A stretch of DNA of 64,000 bases from Diprion similis (Eukaryota; Arthropoda; Insecta; Hymenoptera; Diprionidae), in NCBI RefSeq assembly GCF_021155765.1, contig NC_060105.1, positions 15,533,001-15,597,000 of the forward strand. The letters run 5' to 3'. Below, piece by piece: positions 12,495 to 24,510 of this stretch (position 1 is its first letter; each line of letters starts with the position of its first letter). Both the position numbers and the translations under genes were made by a program. The notes beneath the pieces were generated by a model. That model was not told the DNA's origin. It did no database searches and was given only the letters and a program-made list of their open reading frames with translations.

Positions 12495-13042
12495 AAAGTA
12501 TCTTTAATTTCGTTCGGTAAATTTGTATTCGATAAGTTGACTAACCATTCATCCGTAGAAACTGCTTTAGGGGCCTGTTTAGATTTAAGTTTGTTTAATT
12601 TGCTGTTGTCATCAGATTTGATAGCGTTAAAAAGACGTTTAGCTTTCTCTATGTCTAGATTGAATTTCCTGTACTCCAGGTTAGTGAATTTAGTTGAAAG
12701 AAAGTTAGTTATGTTGTTGTTAAGTTCTTTAGTCAACACTCTTTCTTGCCGATAGCATTTTTTGATTTCCAGAGATAGAGATTTTTGTTGTAGGATGCGT
12801 AAAGCTCTAGCAAAGGTTTTCTCATTAGATAAATGTTTTAAATTTTTGAATTTAAATAGTAAAAATTTTGGTATAATCCCTAATTGACGGCATCTAAGAA
12901 GAAAGACTTTACGGTCTTTTGTATGTGCTAATTTCCTTCGGTAGTTCCAGATCTTCTTAGTTGGTGAGTAGTGTGTAGAAATTGTTGATCTCGCGTTGCG
13001 ATGTGTAGTAAGTTGCCTATTCATGGTGGTACGGACGTCCAC
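12495..13042 (-). pseudogene. Penelope-like protein, N-terminal fragment
   Basis: This open minus-strand frame starts at an ATG at 13042 and reads about 180 residues before the foldback insertion interrupts it. It has the basic N-terminal region typical of Penelope-like polyproteins, a CRQLGIIPKF block, a long helix-rich Lys/Arg segment, and a WLVNLSNTNLP block that in relatives precedes the LGPN block now at 10240. The continuation lies at 9480-10255. Upstream, 13043-13340 holds no other gene that I can see. The fragment encodes the region before the RT fingers, so it has no catalytic residues. Confidence 0.75.
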
Positions 13043-14147
13043 GTAGCTGTTCGATGCGTTAGATTTGCGATGTATTCGTGACCAGGGAAGTAGATTGAAC
13101 CATTTTTTGTCGAAATCCGGTCAGTTTTGTAATTCGTTTATTTGGAGAAAAAATACTTTTTACTATCATTAATGAAATTAAGAGGGTAGCCGTTAGCAGT
13201 AAGAGTTGTTTCAACGAGTTTTAGATTTTTTTAAAAGAAATTGAGAGTTAGATATCTTAAGACAACGATCGAACAAAGCTATAGCAACAGATTTTTTATG
13301 TTTGATTGGATGATCTGAAAGAAAATGAATATATGAGATAGTCCGGTCAATTTAGACATCCAAGGTTACATAAATTCCCAACAAGCTGAAAGTTGGTAAA
13401 ATTGTTTAAAACATAATTATAAATAAAATTTGAAAGTTCCCCATTATTCCCGTATTTGCAAAAAATTTAATTCAAGGTCAACGGTAAAAAAATGAGTTTT
13501 TCGCGATTTTCAGCAAAACTGTAAGTTTTATCATAAAATCACCTCAAACAAAAATTGTAGATAATAAAATTATCTATAAAATATGTATGAATACTTCTTT
13601 TGCTCAGAGCCACCGTTTTCGAGATATAACGATTTCATTTATTGGACACACTGACAGCAGGTATAAGACCCTAGCCACGCACATAATTGAACGGGAGACA
13701 GATGTTGGCTCAAGGTTACATTGGCGTATAAAATAAGGAACTAGGTTTAATTTTACCTGATATTCTTATAGTTATACTTATTATGTGTATTTTATATTTT
13801 AAGTGTAAGTTACAATCACCGATAGAAAAATATTTTTACAATTATCACAGCTCCAGAGATGTATATACGCGGCATACTCATGCATATTATGACGATTACA
13901 ACTTTTACAACTTTTTGAATCGTTATATCTCAAAAACGGTGGCTCTTAGAAAAAAAGTATTCATACATATTTTATAGATAATTTTATGACCTACAATTTT
14001 TGTCCGGGGTAATTTTATGATAAAACTTACCGTTTTGCTGAAAATCGCGAAAAACTCATTTTTTTTTACCTTCAACCGTGAATAAAATTTTTTGCAAGTA
14101 CGGTAATGATGGGGAACTTTCAAATTTTATTTATAATTATGTTTTAA

Positions 14148-16100
14148 GGAGTAACACCACTGTGACGGTTTCGAAAAATCAATTTTTTGAAAACCATTTA
14201 AAAAAATCTAAAATACTTTTAAGGTGCATATAAAGACCCGTTGTACACCTCGAAAACGCGGGGATGCAAAACTCCTATACCGCTCAAGCGATTAGAGTGA
14301 AACTTGGGCAATTAATGCCTTATTTTGGCAAAGAGTGGAGCGTCTTTTTACTTTTTCAAAATTTTGAAAAAAAATTTACAGATTAGTTACCACCCACAGA
14401 AATTGGCCAAATTTTCACAGTTACACTGAATTGATCGAACCATCCGGTATGATGCCACTCGGCGGTGATGAAACACACATTTTGAGCCCAGTCCCATGAG
14501 ATTTGATGGTGAATTGACGAAATGGCAGCTAATCCGGTTTTCGATTACGAAGAACACCAAAATCTCATTTTGGCGATATTTGTTACCGACCTTTCATGCA
14601 TGCCGGCAATTTCTTACCGACATTACACGCATACATTACCGGCATGTGCGTAATATCGGTAACAAATGTCGCGTAAATGAGATTTTGGTGTTCTTCGTAA
14701 TCGAAAACCAGATTAGCTGCCATTTCGTCAATTCACCATCAAATCTAATGGGACTGGGCTCAAAATGTGTGTTTCATCACCGCCGAGTGGCATCATACCG
14801 GATAGTTCGATCAATTCAGTGTAACTGTGAAAATTTAGCCAATTTCTGTGGGTGGTAACTAATCTGTACATTTTTTTTCAAAATTTTGGAAAAGTAAAAA
14901 GACGCTCCACTTTTTGCCAAAATAAAGCATTAACTGCCGAAGTGTCACTCTGATCGCTTAAGCGGTATAAGAGTTTTGCATCGCCGCGTTTTCGAGGTGT
15001 ACAACGGGTCTTTATATGCACCTTAAGATTAAGATGCCGTTGGACCCAGGTCGAAAAAATAATTATTTTCGTAGATATTGAATATGTTGTGGAGCGGTGT
15101 GGCGTTCCGCGTCGCTTGGGGTCCTGCAAATCTTCGAAAATTTGAGCAGGGACGATTTGCTGCAGTGTTGTTTGGGCGGCTATACGCAAAACAATAACCA
15201 AAGCTACAATAAATCAGTTTGGGCAATGGCCCTAAAGTCCTACTCCGGAGGCAAAAAAATCGTTGATATTGCAACTGATATCGCGGTATTAGTGTTCAAT
15301 GATGGCCTGAGATGCCTCATGAAAGTTCTGGAGACGTTGGGGATAATCATCGACCCAAATTGTTTCAACTTTTGCGTTAGACCGACGCAGCGCGGATCCA
15401 ACTGGCGGAGTGCTCGCTCACAGACGCTGCAAAAGAAGCAAGAAACGCCTCGACAAGTTCGAGGAAACATTCAGAAGACAGTGATTTGCTTCTTGAAGGC
15501 CAGCTATATGGTGCCGGCATCGCTAATTGAAGGTACATAATTTTTTTTTCAATTCACAACATAAATTAACAAACCTAAAACTTTGAACGCGTTTTTCTCG
15601 AAACCACTTTTTTGAGTGCGGCACGCAGCAAAACTCGAGCAATTTTTATCCGATCGACGTTAAATTTTTACTGTATTAATGAAAATAGATTATCTAGTGA
15701 ACTACGTAGGATTTTTTCGATATCTTAATAATAAAAAAAGTTATAGCCTATTTTCGACGAGAAATTTTGCTCAAAAATCATTCATCAATTTCAAAGGCGT
15801 GCCTATTTTTTAAAAATCAATTTTTTTCCAAATCCCTACGTACTGCACTTCAAAATATCATATTATTCACCAAAACACTGCGTATTTGTTTTCAGATTGA
15901 CGTTGAAGTGAGTTTTCCTGCGTGCCGCGAACCACTGCGGAGACAACAGCACCTGACGCGGGAGCTTCTCCAGCGCCACCATGCGGCGTGAAAAATATGT
16001 AAAAAATGTTTTTTGCAGAAATAATAAACAAGGAAAAAGTCGCAAAATTTTTTTTCGAATAACTCTTATTTTTCCCACAAAAAAAATTGTTGAAAAATGT
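14148..16100. mobile_element. Inserted element with 800-bp palindrome and transposase fragment
   Basis: This block interrupts the right arm of the 13341-16182 element. It begins GGAGTAACACCACTGTGACGG and has two parts. The first is a palindrome (arms about 14219-14605 and 14640-15026) with a small centre rich in TACCGGCAT-like words. The second carries a transposase-like C-terminal exon (15097-15540), followed by AT-rich sequence with homopolymer runs. No clear terminal inverted repeat links 14148 to 16100, so the borders come from the broken arm of the host element. Confidence 0.6.
15097..15540 (+). pseudogene. Mutator-like transposase-domain C-terminal fragment
   Basis: The 147-residue frame contains TQNNNQSYNKSVWAMALKS followed by an aliphatic helix and VFNDG...LMKVLETLGI. 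This resembles the C-terminal part of the insect protein family annotated with a Mutator-like transposase domain, in which an NNESFN-x-W block is followed by an N-D/E-G block. The catalytic N-terminal part is absent: upstream sequence is the palindrome and has no matching frame, so this is a fragment. The apparent ATG is unlikely to be a true start. It lies inside the element at 14148-16100, which may be a deletion derivative of such a transposon. Confidence 0.55.
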
Positions 16101-16529
16101 AAAAAAAACAATTATACCAACTTTCAGCTTGTTGGGAATTTATGTAACCTTATTATTGTTTTTTGGTCTAAATTGACCGGACTAAATATAGTTATAGCTA
16201 TCACTTTTTGATACTCGCTTGCGCCGATTTGACTGTATCTACTGCTGGGGTTCCTTTGTGTTCACGGCTTTCGTACAGCTTCTTATACTAATCGTATTTG
16301 GCCTAAGTGCTCACTCAAACGATTTCTCCGTGTTTCAAATGCACTTAGTACTTTAGTGTATACTGATTTTGACTAGGGATCGATTTTTATCATGAGAGTA
16401 TAAAGAATGTTGGACGTAATCGGGTGATATCATTCCACTGTTCATCTCTTCGTCAACGGTCGGTACATTTCGGGCGTTACAAGAGATTGGAATGCCCTGG
16501 TACCAAATCGTTTAAAACCTTATCTTACT

Positions 16530-16850
16530 CGTTGCTAAACACTATTGTAATTTTGGCTATTCGAGCTCAAAACGATAGCTATAAGTTGACCAAAACATGA
16601 AACATCTTATTTCGCTATTTGCAAAGCACTATTGTAATTTTCGGTATTCGAGTTCATAGTTAATTAGGATATACAGACTTGGAACTACTATTAGTAGTTT
16701 TAGGTCAAAGTCAAACATTCTTACAAGTTATTACGAGAGAAGATATCAACTCTGAATTTCGTTACTCGCTATTGTACTTTTTGCAACTCTACCTGGATTA
16801 TCCCCAAAATGCTACATTTTATTGTAATTTTCGGTACGCGGAAAAGCTAA
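16530..16850. repeat. Three diverged copies of a CACTATTGTAATTTTCGGTATT repeat
   Basis: A word close to CACTATTGTAATTTTC plus GGTATTCGAGTTC occurs at about 16539, 16627 and, more diverged, 16817. The first two are spaced by about 88 bp and share TTCGCTATTTGC-like flanks. The rest of 16183-16900 has no recognisable gene. Confidence 0.5.
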
Positions 16851-16919
16851 TAGTGCATTAAAATTTCTGCCAGTGTAAAAGAAGACACTTTTTGAATCGA
16901 TTTCGTTAACAAATATTGT

Positions 16920-18240
16920 AAAATGCATCATGGGCTCGCAATAATTCAAGCTAGGAAAATGGATTACGAGTACGCTGCGGCTTTAAAATTGAAGTATCCA
17001 GAGAAATGGAACGAAAATAAAATGCCAGGTATAGACTGGATGCATGAATTTGGAAAAGAAATGCAAACTTAAGTTTGCTAAAACTGGAAAATACCGGTGT
17101 AGCCAAGTTCTTTGGTTTTAATAAAATCGCAGTGATGGAATTTTTCAACAACTTAAAGACCATTTTTAAACAACATCGTTTTACTGCAGATTTCATATTT
17201 AATTTTAATGAGTCAGGGGTTTCCGCTGCTTTAGATCTTTAGATATTCCCAAAGTCTTGGCACTAAAGATGCAAAAACAAATCGGCCAAATCGTTTCAGC
17301 TGAAAGAGGCAAACTTGTAACTTTTGAAGGCATTATTTCAATAAGTGGCATATACTATCCACTGTTTGTATTTCCAAACGTGCATTACGAAGATCATTTT
17401 ATTAAACGCGTATCCGAAGGAAGTATTAGTGCTGCAAACAGGAGTGGGTGGATAAATGCTGAAATATTTTTTGGTATTTTGAAACATATTCAGAAGTATA
17501 ACCTATGCTCGAAAAACAACCTAACATTATTGATATGTGACAATCGTAAAAGTTACATTAGTTTGGAGGCAATTAACTACGCTTGAGACAATGGGATAAT
17601 TTATTTATCTTTTCCGATACACACATCTCATCGTCTGTAACCACTAAAAGTTGCAGTATTCGAACCATTTCAATTTAAACTGAAAACTGTCTTCAATAAT
17701 TGGCATATCACGCATCCTGGAAAAGCAGTCGGCATTTAACCTGTCAAACTTACGTACTATCATTCACATCAGAAAATATTGTAAGAGGGTTTGATACACC
17801 TGGCACATAGCCCTTCAAGAAACTGGCTTTTGGAGATGATGATTTTGTTCCGATGGAAGTGTATACTTCAGCTAACTTAGAAGATATACAATTTCTTCAG
17901 AATACAAAATACTGAAAATATAGAACCGTGTCACTCCAGTCAATACTCGCTGATCTCTGTGAACCATTGACTTCAATAGCCCAGGATCTACAACCAAACG
18001 TTGATACTTGTGATCCATCGACGTCAGTACTTTAGGATCTACAAGAACCTGTCACTGGACCTTCGGCGCCATCGACTTCTAAACATCAGGAATTGTGAAA
18101 ATCTTACGTTGAAGAGTCAACTCTGGTACACCACACCGAACATGCTAACATTCCGATAACATCAGAAACCATTAGACCATATCCAATTGCTATAAGAAAT
18201 GTTGAGGTTGTGGTGATCATTTTTACAGTTTGAGTATATT
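16920..18240 (+). pseudogene. pogo/Tigger-type transposase pseudogene
   Basis: Stitching frames gives a pogo/Tigger (Tc1-mariner superfamily) transposase. Around 16925-17070 is the C-terminal half of the CENP-B-like HTH with KLKYPEKWNENK and a GIDW motif. The DDE_1 domain runs from about 17170. The first catalytic position reads FNFNESG, where relatives have FNFDESG, so the first Asp is lost. The frame 17257-17586 includes GQIVSAERG, FPNVHYEDHF and the second acidic motif LICDNRKSYIS. Later fragments (SFPIHTSH-like near 17610, FTSENIVRGF near 17765) complete the domain. There are at least three frameshifts or stops (for example near 17068, 17240 and 17583). The N-terminal DNA-binding half and the TIRs were not identified. 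Confidence 0.85.
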
Positions 18241-19376
18241 TATTTGAGATAATCTAAGTTATATGGTTTTACACTTTTCTTACAATGGTATTTTGCGAAC
18301 GCTCTCGGGAACAGACTGAATACAGAGCAAGACGTATACCCTCGTGACGAGACAGCATTTTGGGGGGAAGGGAATTACCTGACCCCTTCTTACAATTACA
18401 ATAACAATAACAGTGATCGACACCTCGCTTCAGCAGTACGCTCGCAAGATATCGACACGTACATCTTTTACATCTTATTGCGTCTGTTATGATCAAACGG
18501 CTATAACTCAACAAGAAATAAAAAAACAACCAGGCAAATCTCAAATTCATACGGATACATCAGAAATAAATAAACTTGCAGGGAAAGACGAAGAAAAACA
18601 ATAGAAAAAATGGAACGAAAGGAGACCACGAAAGTAGAAAGTCATGATTGAGGATCTGAGATATAGTATTTAAGCTTGCGGAAAAACTCAACGTGGTTGG
18701 TTGAAACTGATGAAGATAATGAGGCTTAGTCTGGAATGAAAACGACTATCGACAAACGGCCACAAAACATTGAAGATAACTGTTTTATTGTAGTCCAATT
18801 TGAATAGAAAAGGTCTGTAGTCTATTAAATTGAAAAAGTTATGAACCATTACTCTAATACTGAGTTCCCTGTCTCATATCTGGGAAAGAAATGAGAATCG
18901 AAATTCGATTCTCTAAACATTTAAGACAAACATATTATGTGCATTAACAACGTAGCAATGTTTCGACCTGACCCAAAACCACGACCAGTTTGTACACCTA
19001 GGACATCTTGACTGTTTTCTCTCTCAGTTGACTTGACTAATTTTAGTGTGCAGCAGTTTATAAGTATAATCTTAATGTTTGCTTAATAGGTGATTTACAC
19101 TAAAGATATTAACTTAATCTCTTTCTGACCGATTAACTTCATAAATACATTAAGTAAATATATAATCAATGATCGATACGCATTTTTACCTATTTTTTCG
19201 AAGATTTTCTGTATTCTATAGTCTAGAACTAGGCATTTCATTAGTTAGAGTTAATTGTGATATTTCTATCTTTTTCTGAAAATTAAATCGAAACTGTGCA
19301 ATGATGATTAACTCTTTTAACTACTTGCATGAAACCACTCCATGGTGTCCGAAAGTACCCTCACTGCTGCATGAAT
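18241..19376. other. Intergenic sequence, nothing recognised
   Basis: AT-rich sequence with only short ORFs on both strands and no motif I can assign. It is probably old repeat or intergenic DNA. Confidence 0.5.
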
Positions 19377-20090
19377 CTACTCCATTGGGGGGTAGATTGA
19401 TACCGCGCAGGCTGTGGATCGGCCGGGCAGGGGAGGAGGAGGGGAGTGGGGGATGAAAGTATAAAAAAAAGTAGAAGAAAAGAAGAATAAAAAGAGGGTT
19501 AGGTGAGTGGGACAGAGGGGTCTACATACGGTGGCGTTGATTGGGGATGGGTATGATGATGACCCATTGTCCGGAGCAGGGAGGAGGAGGGGAAAGGGCA
19601 TTTGGGTGAGAGGGACGGGGTGTGACCGGTACGGGCAGGCGAGTCGGCCGGCGGGGTACGACCTGGTGGGTGATCGGCCGCTGGGCCCCCACGTAAAGAT
19701 CCCGGGAAATAGGCCGGGTACCTGGGTGACGGCTGCGGTCTCGGGGGTTACGTTCTCCTTCCTGGTGTTCTCGACGTTCCAGGGCCCTTCCCTTTCGGTG
19801 GATGTGGTAGGTCTCGGGGAGAACCAATTGGACAGGTTTGGAACCCTATATCGTGCCCGGATGCAAATGCGGGGGTCTCGACGCGGTCCGGCTGAGGGCT
19901 CGGTCGGGGGCTCGATGCGGTGGAGCCTTGCTTGCTCTCCTGACCACCCTGGCGGCGTAGTTCCTCGTCCAGCAGAGGCCCACGCTCTGTTCCGGCGTAA
20001 GAGCGAGGATGTCGGGGGGCTCGCACGCAAAAAGAATGCTACGAAGAAAACAAGAAGGAAAAAAAAAGAAGAGTAATAAATGAGGAGGAG
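19377..20090. other. GC-rich island of unknown nature
   Basis: Base composition changes abruptly to GC-rich here, unlike either flank. Both strands are open for long distances (265 codons on -, 189 on +), as expected by chance in GC-rich DNA. The minus-strand translations are rich in Pro, Arg and Ser, and the plus-strand ends in a Lys/Arg tail from a purine run (about 20030-20075). The composition resembles the 5' region of some non-LTR retrotransposons or a low-complexity gag-like segment, but no motif supports a specific call. It ends about 25 bp before the target duplication of the Gypsy composite at 20112. Confidence 0.4.
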
Positions 20091-20116
20091 AAGAGGATTG
20101 AGGAAGAAAGTAGGAG

Positions 20117-20162
20117 TGTTGTATATCTTAAAAATGTAGATGGCAGCACAGCCACCGGACAA
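20117..20162 (+). repeat. 5' LTR fragment of Gypsy 2
   Basis: About 45 bp matching the start of the 3' LTR at 29602 with a few substitutions, ending at CCACCGGACA. It is preceded by the target duplication AGGAG and interrupted by the CsRn1-type element. Confidence 0.85.
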
Positions 20163-20394
20163 TGTGGAATTCACTCTGCCTCATACAGCATCCACATGAC
20201 GTTCAACCTCATGCTATATCCACATGACAGCAACAAGACCAGCATAGCTCACCACGCCTTCACTTGTTTTCTAATTATTCAATTATTCTCTTTAACGACG
20301 CTTGTTATTCTCTTCGCAATACTTTCGAATAGAAGATATATTTGGTTTTTATTAATTAGAAGTCTTGACCGTCTCGTTCATTTGAATTGCTACA
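20163..20394 (+). repeat. 5' LTR of CsRn1-type Gypsy element
   Basis: Begins TGTGGAATTCACTCTGCC and ends at GCTACA directly before the primer binding site. Length is about 232 bp. No matching 3' LTR exists in the window, so the left border is set by the TG start and by the break in the surrounding LTR. Confidence 0.7.
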
Positions 20395-20396
20395 AT

Positions 20397-20414
20397 TGGT
20401 GACCCCGACGTGAT
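20397..20414 (+). promoter_or_regulatory. Primer binding site, tRNA-Trp type
   Basis: TGGTGACCCCGACGTGAT lies 2 bp after the LTR. This is the complement of a tryptophan-tRNA 3' end, the primer known for the CsRn1/Kabuki clade of Gypsy elements. Confidence 0.8.
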
Positions 20415-20605
20415 TTTAAAAGACACGAAAAAGACTTCTTCTCGATTCCGCGCTTTTTCGCGATACACATCAACGTGATATCTTATATTATCCGCAATTC
20501 CGCATCATCCGCGTATCAAAGAATCTATAAGAAACCATTATCCAGAGACATTTTTATTTACCTGTGTTTTCAACGCAAGTTCGTGTGTTTATTTAACCGA
20601 TGTGA

Positions 20606-21521
20606 ATGTCCGAACCAATCATATTGAGCGACGAAGACAACGTTAACGACAATCCTCGCGAAGAAATTATGGCTACTGGACAGGTATCCCGAATAGCAAA
20701 ATTGCCGCCCTTCTGGAAAGATGATCCAACCGTGTGGTTCTTCCAAGTTGAAGCCTCGTTCGCTATAGCTGGAGTAACAGTCGACGAGACCAAGTTCCAG
20801 TACATCCTCGCGAACCTTGAACCCAGCATACTGCCTTTTGTCTCTGACCGGATTCAACAACCGCCGACGCAGGATAAGTACAAGACTATTAAAGAACGCA
20901 TTCTTGCATTATTCTCCGAGTCAAGAGAGAGCAAACTACGACAAATGCTTACTGCTTGGAGATCGTAGGCCGAGTCACTTCCTCCAACACCTTCGCAGTT
21001 TATCATCAAACCAGTGCGTCGACGCAATCCTGAAATCTCTATTTATCAAACAGATGCCGCAGCAAGTTAGTGTCATTCTCGCGGCCAGTTCGGAGGCAGA
21101 CTTGGGGAAACTAGCGACGATGGCTGACCAGATCATGGATCTCCAGCGACCGGCACAGGCGTACGCAATTCAACACGCTGATTCCTCTATAACTCATCAG
21201 TCTCAAGCTCAAGCGCTCCCCACAGAGGTAACGACAATCGACCTTCTCCGCCAAATCAACGCGTTGACCCCGAGGTTTGACAAAGCCTTTAACTACCAAC
21301 AAGAAGAGATGGCTCGATCTCGCAATAGATCGAGCAGAGGATACAGCAAAAGCCGAGCAAACACACCCAGGGGATGCGAGAATTGTCGTACGAAATCCCC
21401 AGGGCCCAATGAGGACTCAACGAATAACACATGTTATTACCACCACAAATACGGGGATAAAGCTCGGAACTGCCGTAAGCCATGCTCGTGGAACTCTTCA
21501 CCTCCCGCGTCGGAAAACTAA
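20606..21521 (+). pseudogene. CsRn1-type gag, frameshifted
   Basis: The first frame (20606-20968, about 120 residues) has the capsid-like start LPPFWKDDPTVWF and VEASFAIAGV, typical of CsRn1-clade gag. The protein continues in another frame from about 20945 (LGDRRPSHFLQHLRSL) to 21521, after a small deletion near 20943. The C-terminus carries CYYHHKYGDKARNCRKPC (about 21432-21485), which fits the C-x2-H-x9-C-x3-C finger that distinguishes this clade from the usual CCHC knuckle. A basic Arg/Ser stretch precedes the finger. The finger frame overlaps the start of the protease frame (21482). The frameshift makes it a pseudogene. Confidence 0.85.
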
Positions 21522-24510
21522 ACTCGCCGTTGTACTTACAGGCAGTTGACGACGGCGATTACACTCAATACCGCCTGATCATTCTCGACAAAGTGTCTGG
21601 TATTTCATTCCTCGTCGACACCGGAGCCGACATATCGATAATCCCTCGGAATTCGATCAAGGACGCTTGCAAAGAACCTTCAACATTTAAACTATACGCC
21701 GCAAACGGTTCGATATTATCAACACCTTCGGAGAAAAATTGCTGCACCTCAATCTCGGACTCCAGAGACAGCAGAGCTGGATTTTCACCATCGCCGCGGT
21801 ATCCAAGGCCATCCTCGGAGCTTATTTCCTCGCTAATCACGGTCTCCTGGTTGATCTGAAAAACAAAAGACTCGTCGACTCAGAAATGCGTCTATTCTCG
21901 CTCGATATTGTCGCGTGCGAAGCTTATTCGTAAATCTCAACAGTCTCGAGCGATTTGCCATTCCGAGAGCTACTCAGCTAGTTCATGGCTATCACTCGAC
22001 CTATTCAATTCACGGGATCGAGCAAACACGGTGTACAACACCATATCGTGACAAACGGACCTCCGATCGCTGAACGCGCACGTCGGTTGAACACAGAGAA
22101 ATTAAACGCAGCGAAAAAGGATTTCGAGTTCATGGTAGCCCAAGGAATTTGCCGCCCGTCGGACAGTCAGTGGGCTAGTCCGCTACACCTCGTTAAAAAA
22201 GCCTTGGGAGACTGGCGTTCCTGTGGTGACTACCGTCGTTTAAACCACGCAACGGTCCCGGACAAATACCCAGTTCCTCATCTGCACGATTTCTGTCACC
22301 GAATTCGAGACCGTAACGTTTTCTCGACCCTCGACTTGACGAGAGCATGCTATCAGATACCCGTCGCACCGGAAGACCGACTGAAGACCGGCGTTATCAC
22401 ACCGTTCGGACTCTTCGAGTTTAACGTAATGACATTCGGACTTTATAACGCGGCACAAACGCTCCAACGATTCATGGACACCACCCTCCGAGGATTGGAT
22501 TTTTGTTTCTGCTGCATAGAAGACATTCTCATCGCTTCAAAAAGCCTCGAGGAGCACACCCAACACCTGAGGATTGTATTCAAACGTCTACAGGAATACG
22601 GGATATCGCTGAACTTCTCCAAGTGCAATCTCGGCGCAGAGAGCGTGAAATACCTCGGCTACACGATCGACAAAAATGGCACGCGTCCGCTCCCGGACCG
22701 CGTCGCGGCGATTCTCGATTATGAGAAGCCGACTAACGTTTCGGAACTCCGTAGATTGCTGGGAATTATAAATTTTTATAGACGTTTCGTTCCCAACGCT
22801 GCTCGAGCTCAAGTTCATCTTGTTCATCTCAACGCCTACCTTGCCGGAGCGAAAAAAAATGACAAACGATCGATAGAGTGGACTCCAGAAGTTGAAGTGG
22901 AATTTCTCGCGTAAAAGACGCTGCTGGGAAACGCGACGCTTTTGGCACACCCGCTCGAGAACGCCCCGCTCAGCCTCCACACGGACGCATCCGACACCGC
23001 GATGGGAGCCGTATTGGAGCAATACGAGGATGGAAAGTGCGAACCCCTCGATTTCTATTCAAAAAAACTCTCATCGACTCAACAAAGGTACAGCACATAT
23101 GACCGCGAGCTGCTCGGAATCTACTCCGGCTTAAAGTTCTTCCGTTTTTTAGTTGATGGGCGTAATCTCATGATTAAAACGGACCATAATCCATTAACCT
23201 TCGCATTTGATCAAAAAAGCGACAAGGCTTCCCCGAGACAACAGCGTCAGCTAGATTTGATCGGTCAGTTCACAACGAAGATCCTGCACGTAAGTGGAGA
23301 CAACAACATCATCGCAGACGCCTTTTCGAGGGTCAACACGATCGATATGTCGGTGATAACCTCCACGCAAGATATCGCAAGAGCCCAGGAAACTGACGAA
23401 GAAATCCAAGAACTCCTTCGGACCGAGAAATATTCGTCACTTAAAAAGCTACGCGTCGACAATTCTGAAACGACCATCTTCTGCGACGTCTTGACAGAAA
23501 TGATCCGACCATATATTCCGAAGCTCCTGCGGAAAAGCATCTTCGACACGGTCCACGGATTATCACACCCGAGCGGCAGAGTGACGACGAAACTGGTACA
23601 ACAAAAATTCTTCTGGCCGTCGATGAATCGAGACATCACTTCGTGGGCTCGCTCCTGTTTGCCGTCTCAAAGAAGCAACATCTCGCGTTACAACAGGAAT
23701 ATCCCAGAGCATATCCCGATACCCGACTCGAGATTCAGCCACGTCCACATCGACATTGTAGGACCACACAATACTGCTACCATCTAAGGGTTACCGCTAC
23801 GTCCTCACAATGATAGACCGTTTCACACGATGGCCGCAAGCTACACCAATCACCGATATCACTGCCGACACTATCATCAACACCTTTATCACAACGTGGA
23901 TCGCGCGTTTCGGCGCACCCGTGACGATAACGATGGATCGAGGCTCCCAGTTCGAATCTACATTCTTTCAAGCTTTATTGGATTTCATCGGTTGCGAGAG
24001 GATTCGCACAACGGCATATCATCCGGCGTCAAACGGCATGGTAGAGCGTTGGCACCATTCTTTGAAATCGGCAATAATGTGCCACGAGAACGCTCAATGG
24101 ACCGACACCCTCCCCATCGTCATGTTTGGCCTAAGGACGAGCATCAAGGAGGACATCAACACCTCGGCAGTAGAGCTTGTGTTCAGCACAACGCTTCGAA
24201 TTCCAGGCGAGTTCGTGATCGACTCGAAGAGTATCGACAGTCAACAAATTTACGTCGAAAACTCCGTCGACACATGCGTGAAATTCGCCCCGTTCCTTCT
24301 GCACATCACTGCAAACGAAGGCCGTTTTCACACAAGGACCTGCACACGTCCACTCACGTGCTCCTAAAAACGGTCGGCGGTTATGAAAATTCAAAACATA
24401 AGCCCAAAGAATCTGCGATCCAAACAAACGCGAACATCGAAATCATACCTCGTGGCGACGCTCGAAGAACAATGGAATCGTTCTGTAAACCGCCTAAAAA
24501 TCTAAGTTAA
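21482..24510 (+). pseudogene. CsRn1-type pol: protease, RT, RNase H, integrase
   Basis: Domains are in standard Gypsy order across several frames. Protease: FLVDTGADISIIP (about 21608-21650), frame-shifted near 21735. RT (21985-22914): QWASPLHLVKK, WRSCGDYRRLN and FSTLDLTRACYQIPV are intact. The active site reads IEDI where YxDD is required, so the first catalytic Asp is replaced by Glu. A stop at 22914 precedes RNase H (about 22942-23340: LHTDASDTAMGAVL, STYDRELL, IKTDHNPL). In the integrase zinc finger the usual second Cys is Ser (CLPSQRS). The catalytic core is split near 23787 but keeps HIDIVGP, TMDRGSQFES and YHPASNGMVERWH. The C-terminal tail is ragged to 24510. Non-functional. Confidence 0.9.

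Larger units (their letters stand above)
13341..16182. mobile_element. Long inverted-repeat element carrying a secondary insertion
   Basis: The ends are GTCCGGTCAATTTAGAC (13341) and its complement ending at 16182, flanked by TA on each side. The left arm (13341-13640) pairs with 13905-14147 and then, after an interruption, with about 16107-16182. The right arm is therefore split by a later insertion at about 14148-16100. The original element was about 0.9 kb with an unpaired centre of about 265 bp. No coding sequence belongs to it. Its class is not determined; the TA target duplication is weak evidence because flanking TA is common here. Confidence 0.75.

Noticed and set aside
18269..18604. 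Short ORFs on both strands between pogo and the GC island
   Set aside because: No family resemblance or splice context; probably chance.
19377..20174. 265-codon minus-strand ORF as a gene
   Set aside because: GC-rich DNA is open by chance; the translation is low-complexity Pro/Arg/Ser with no recognised domain.
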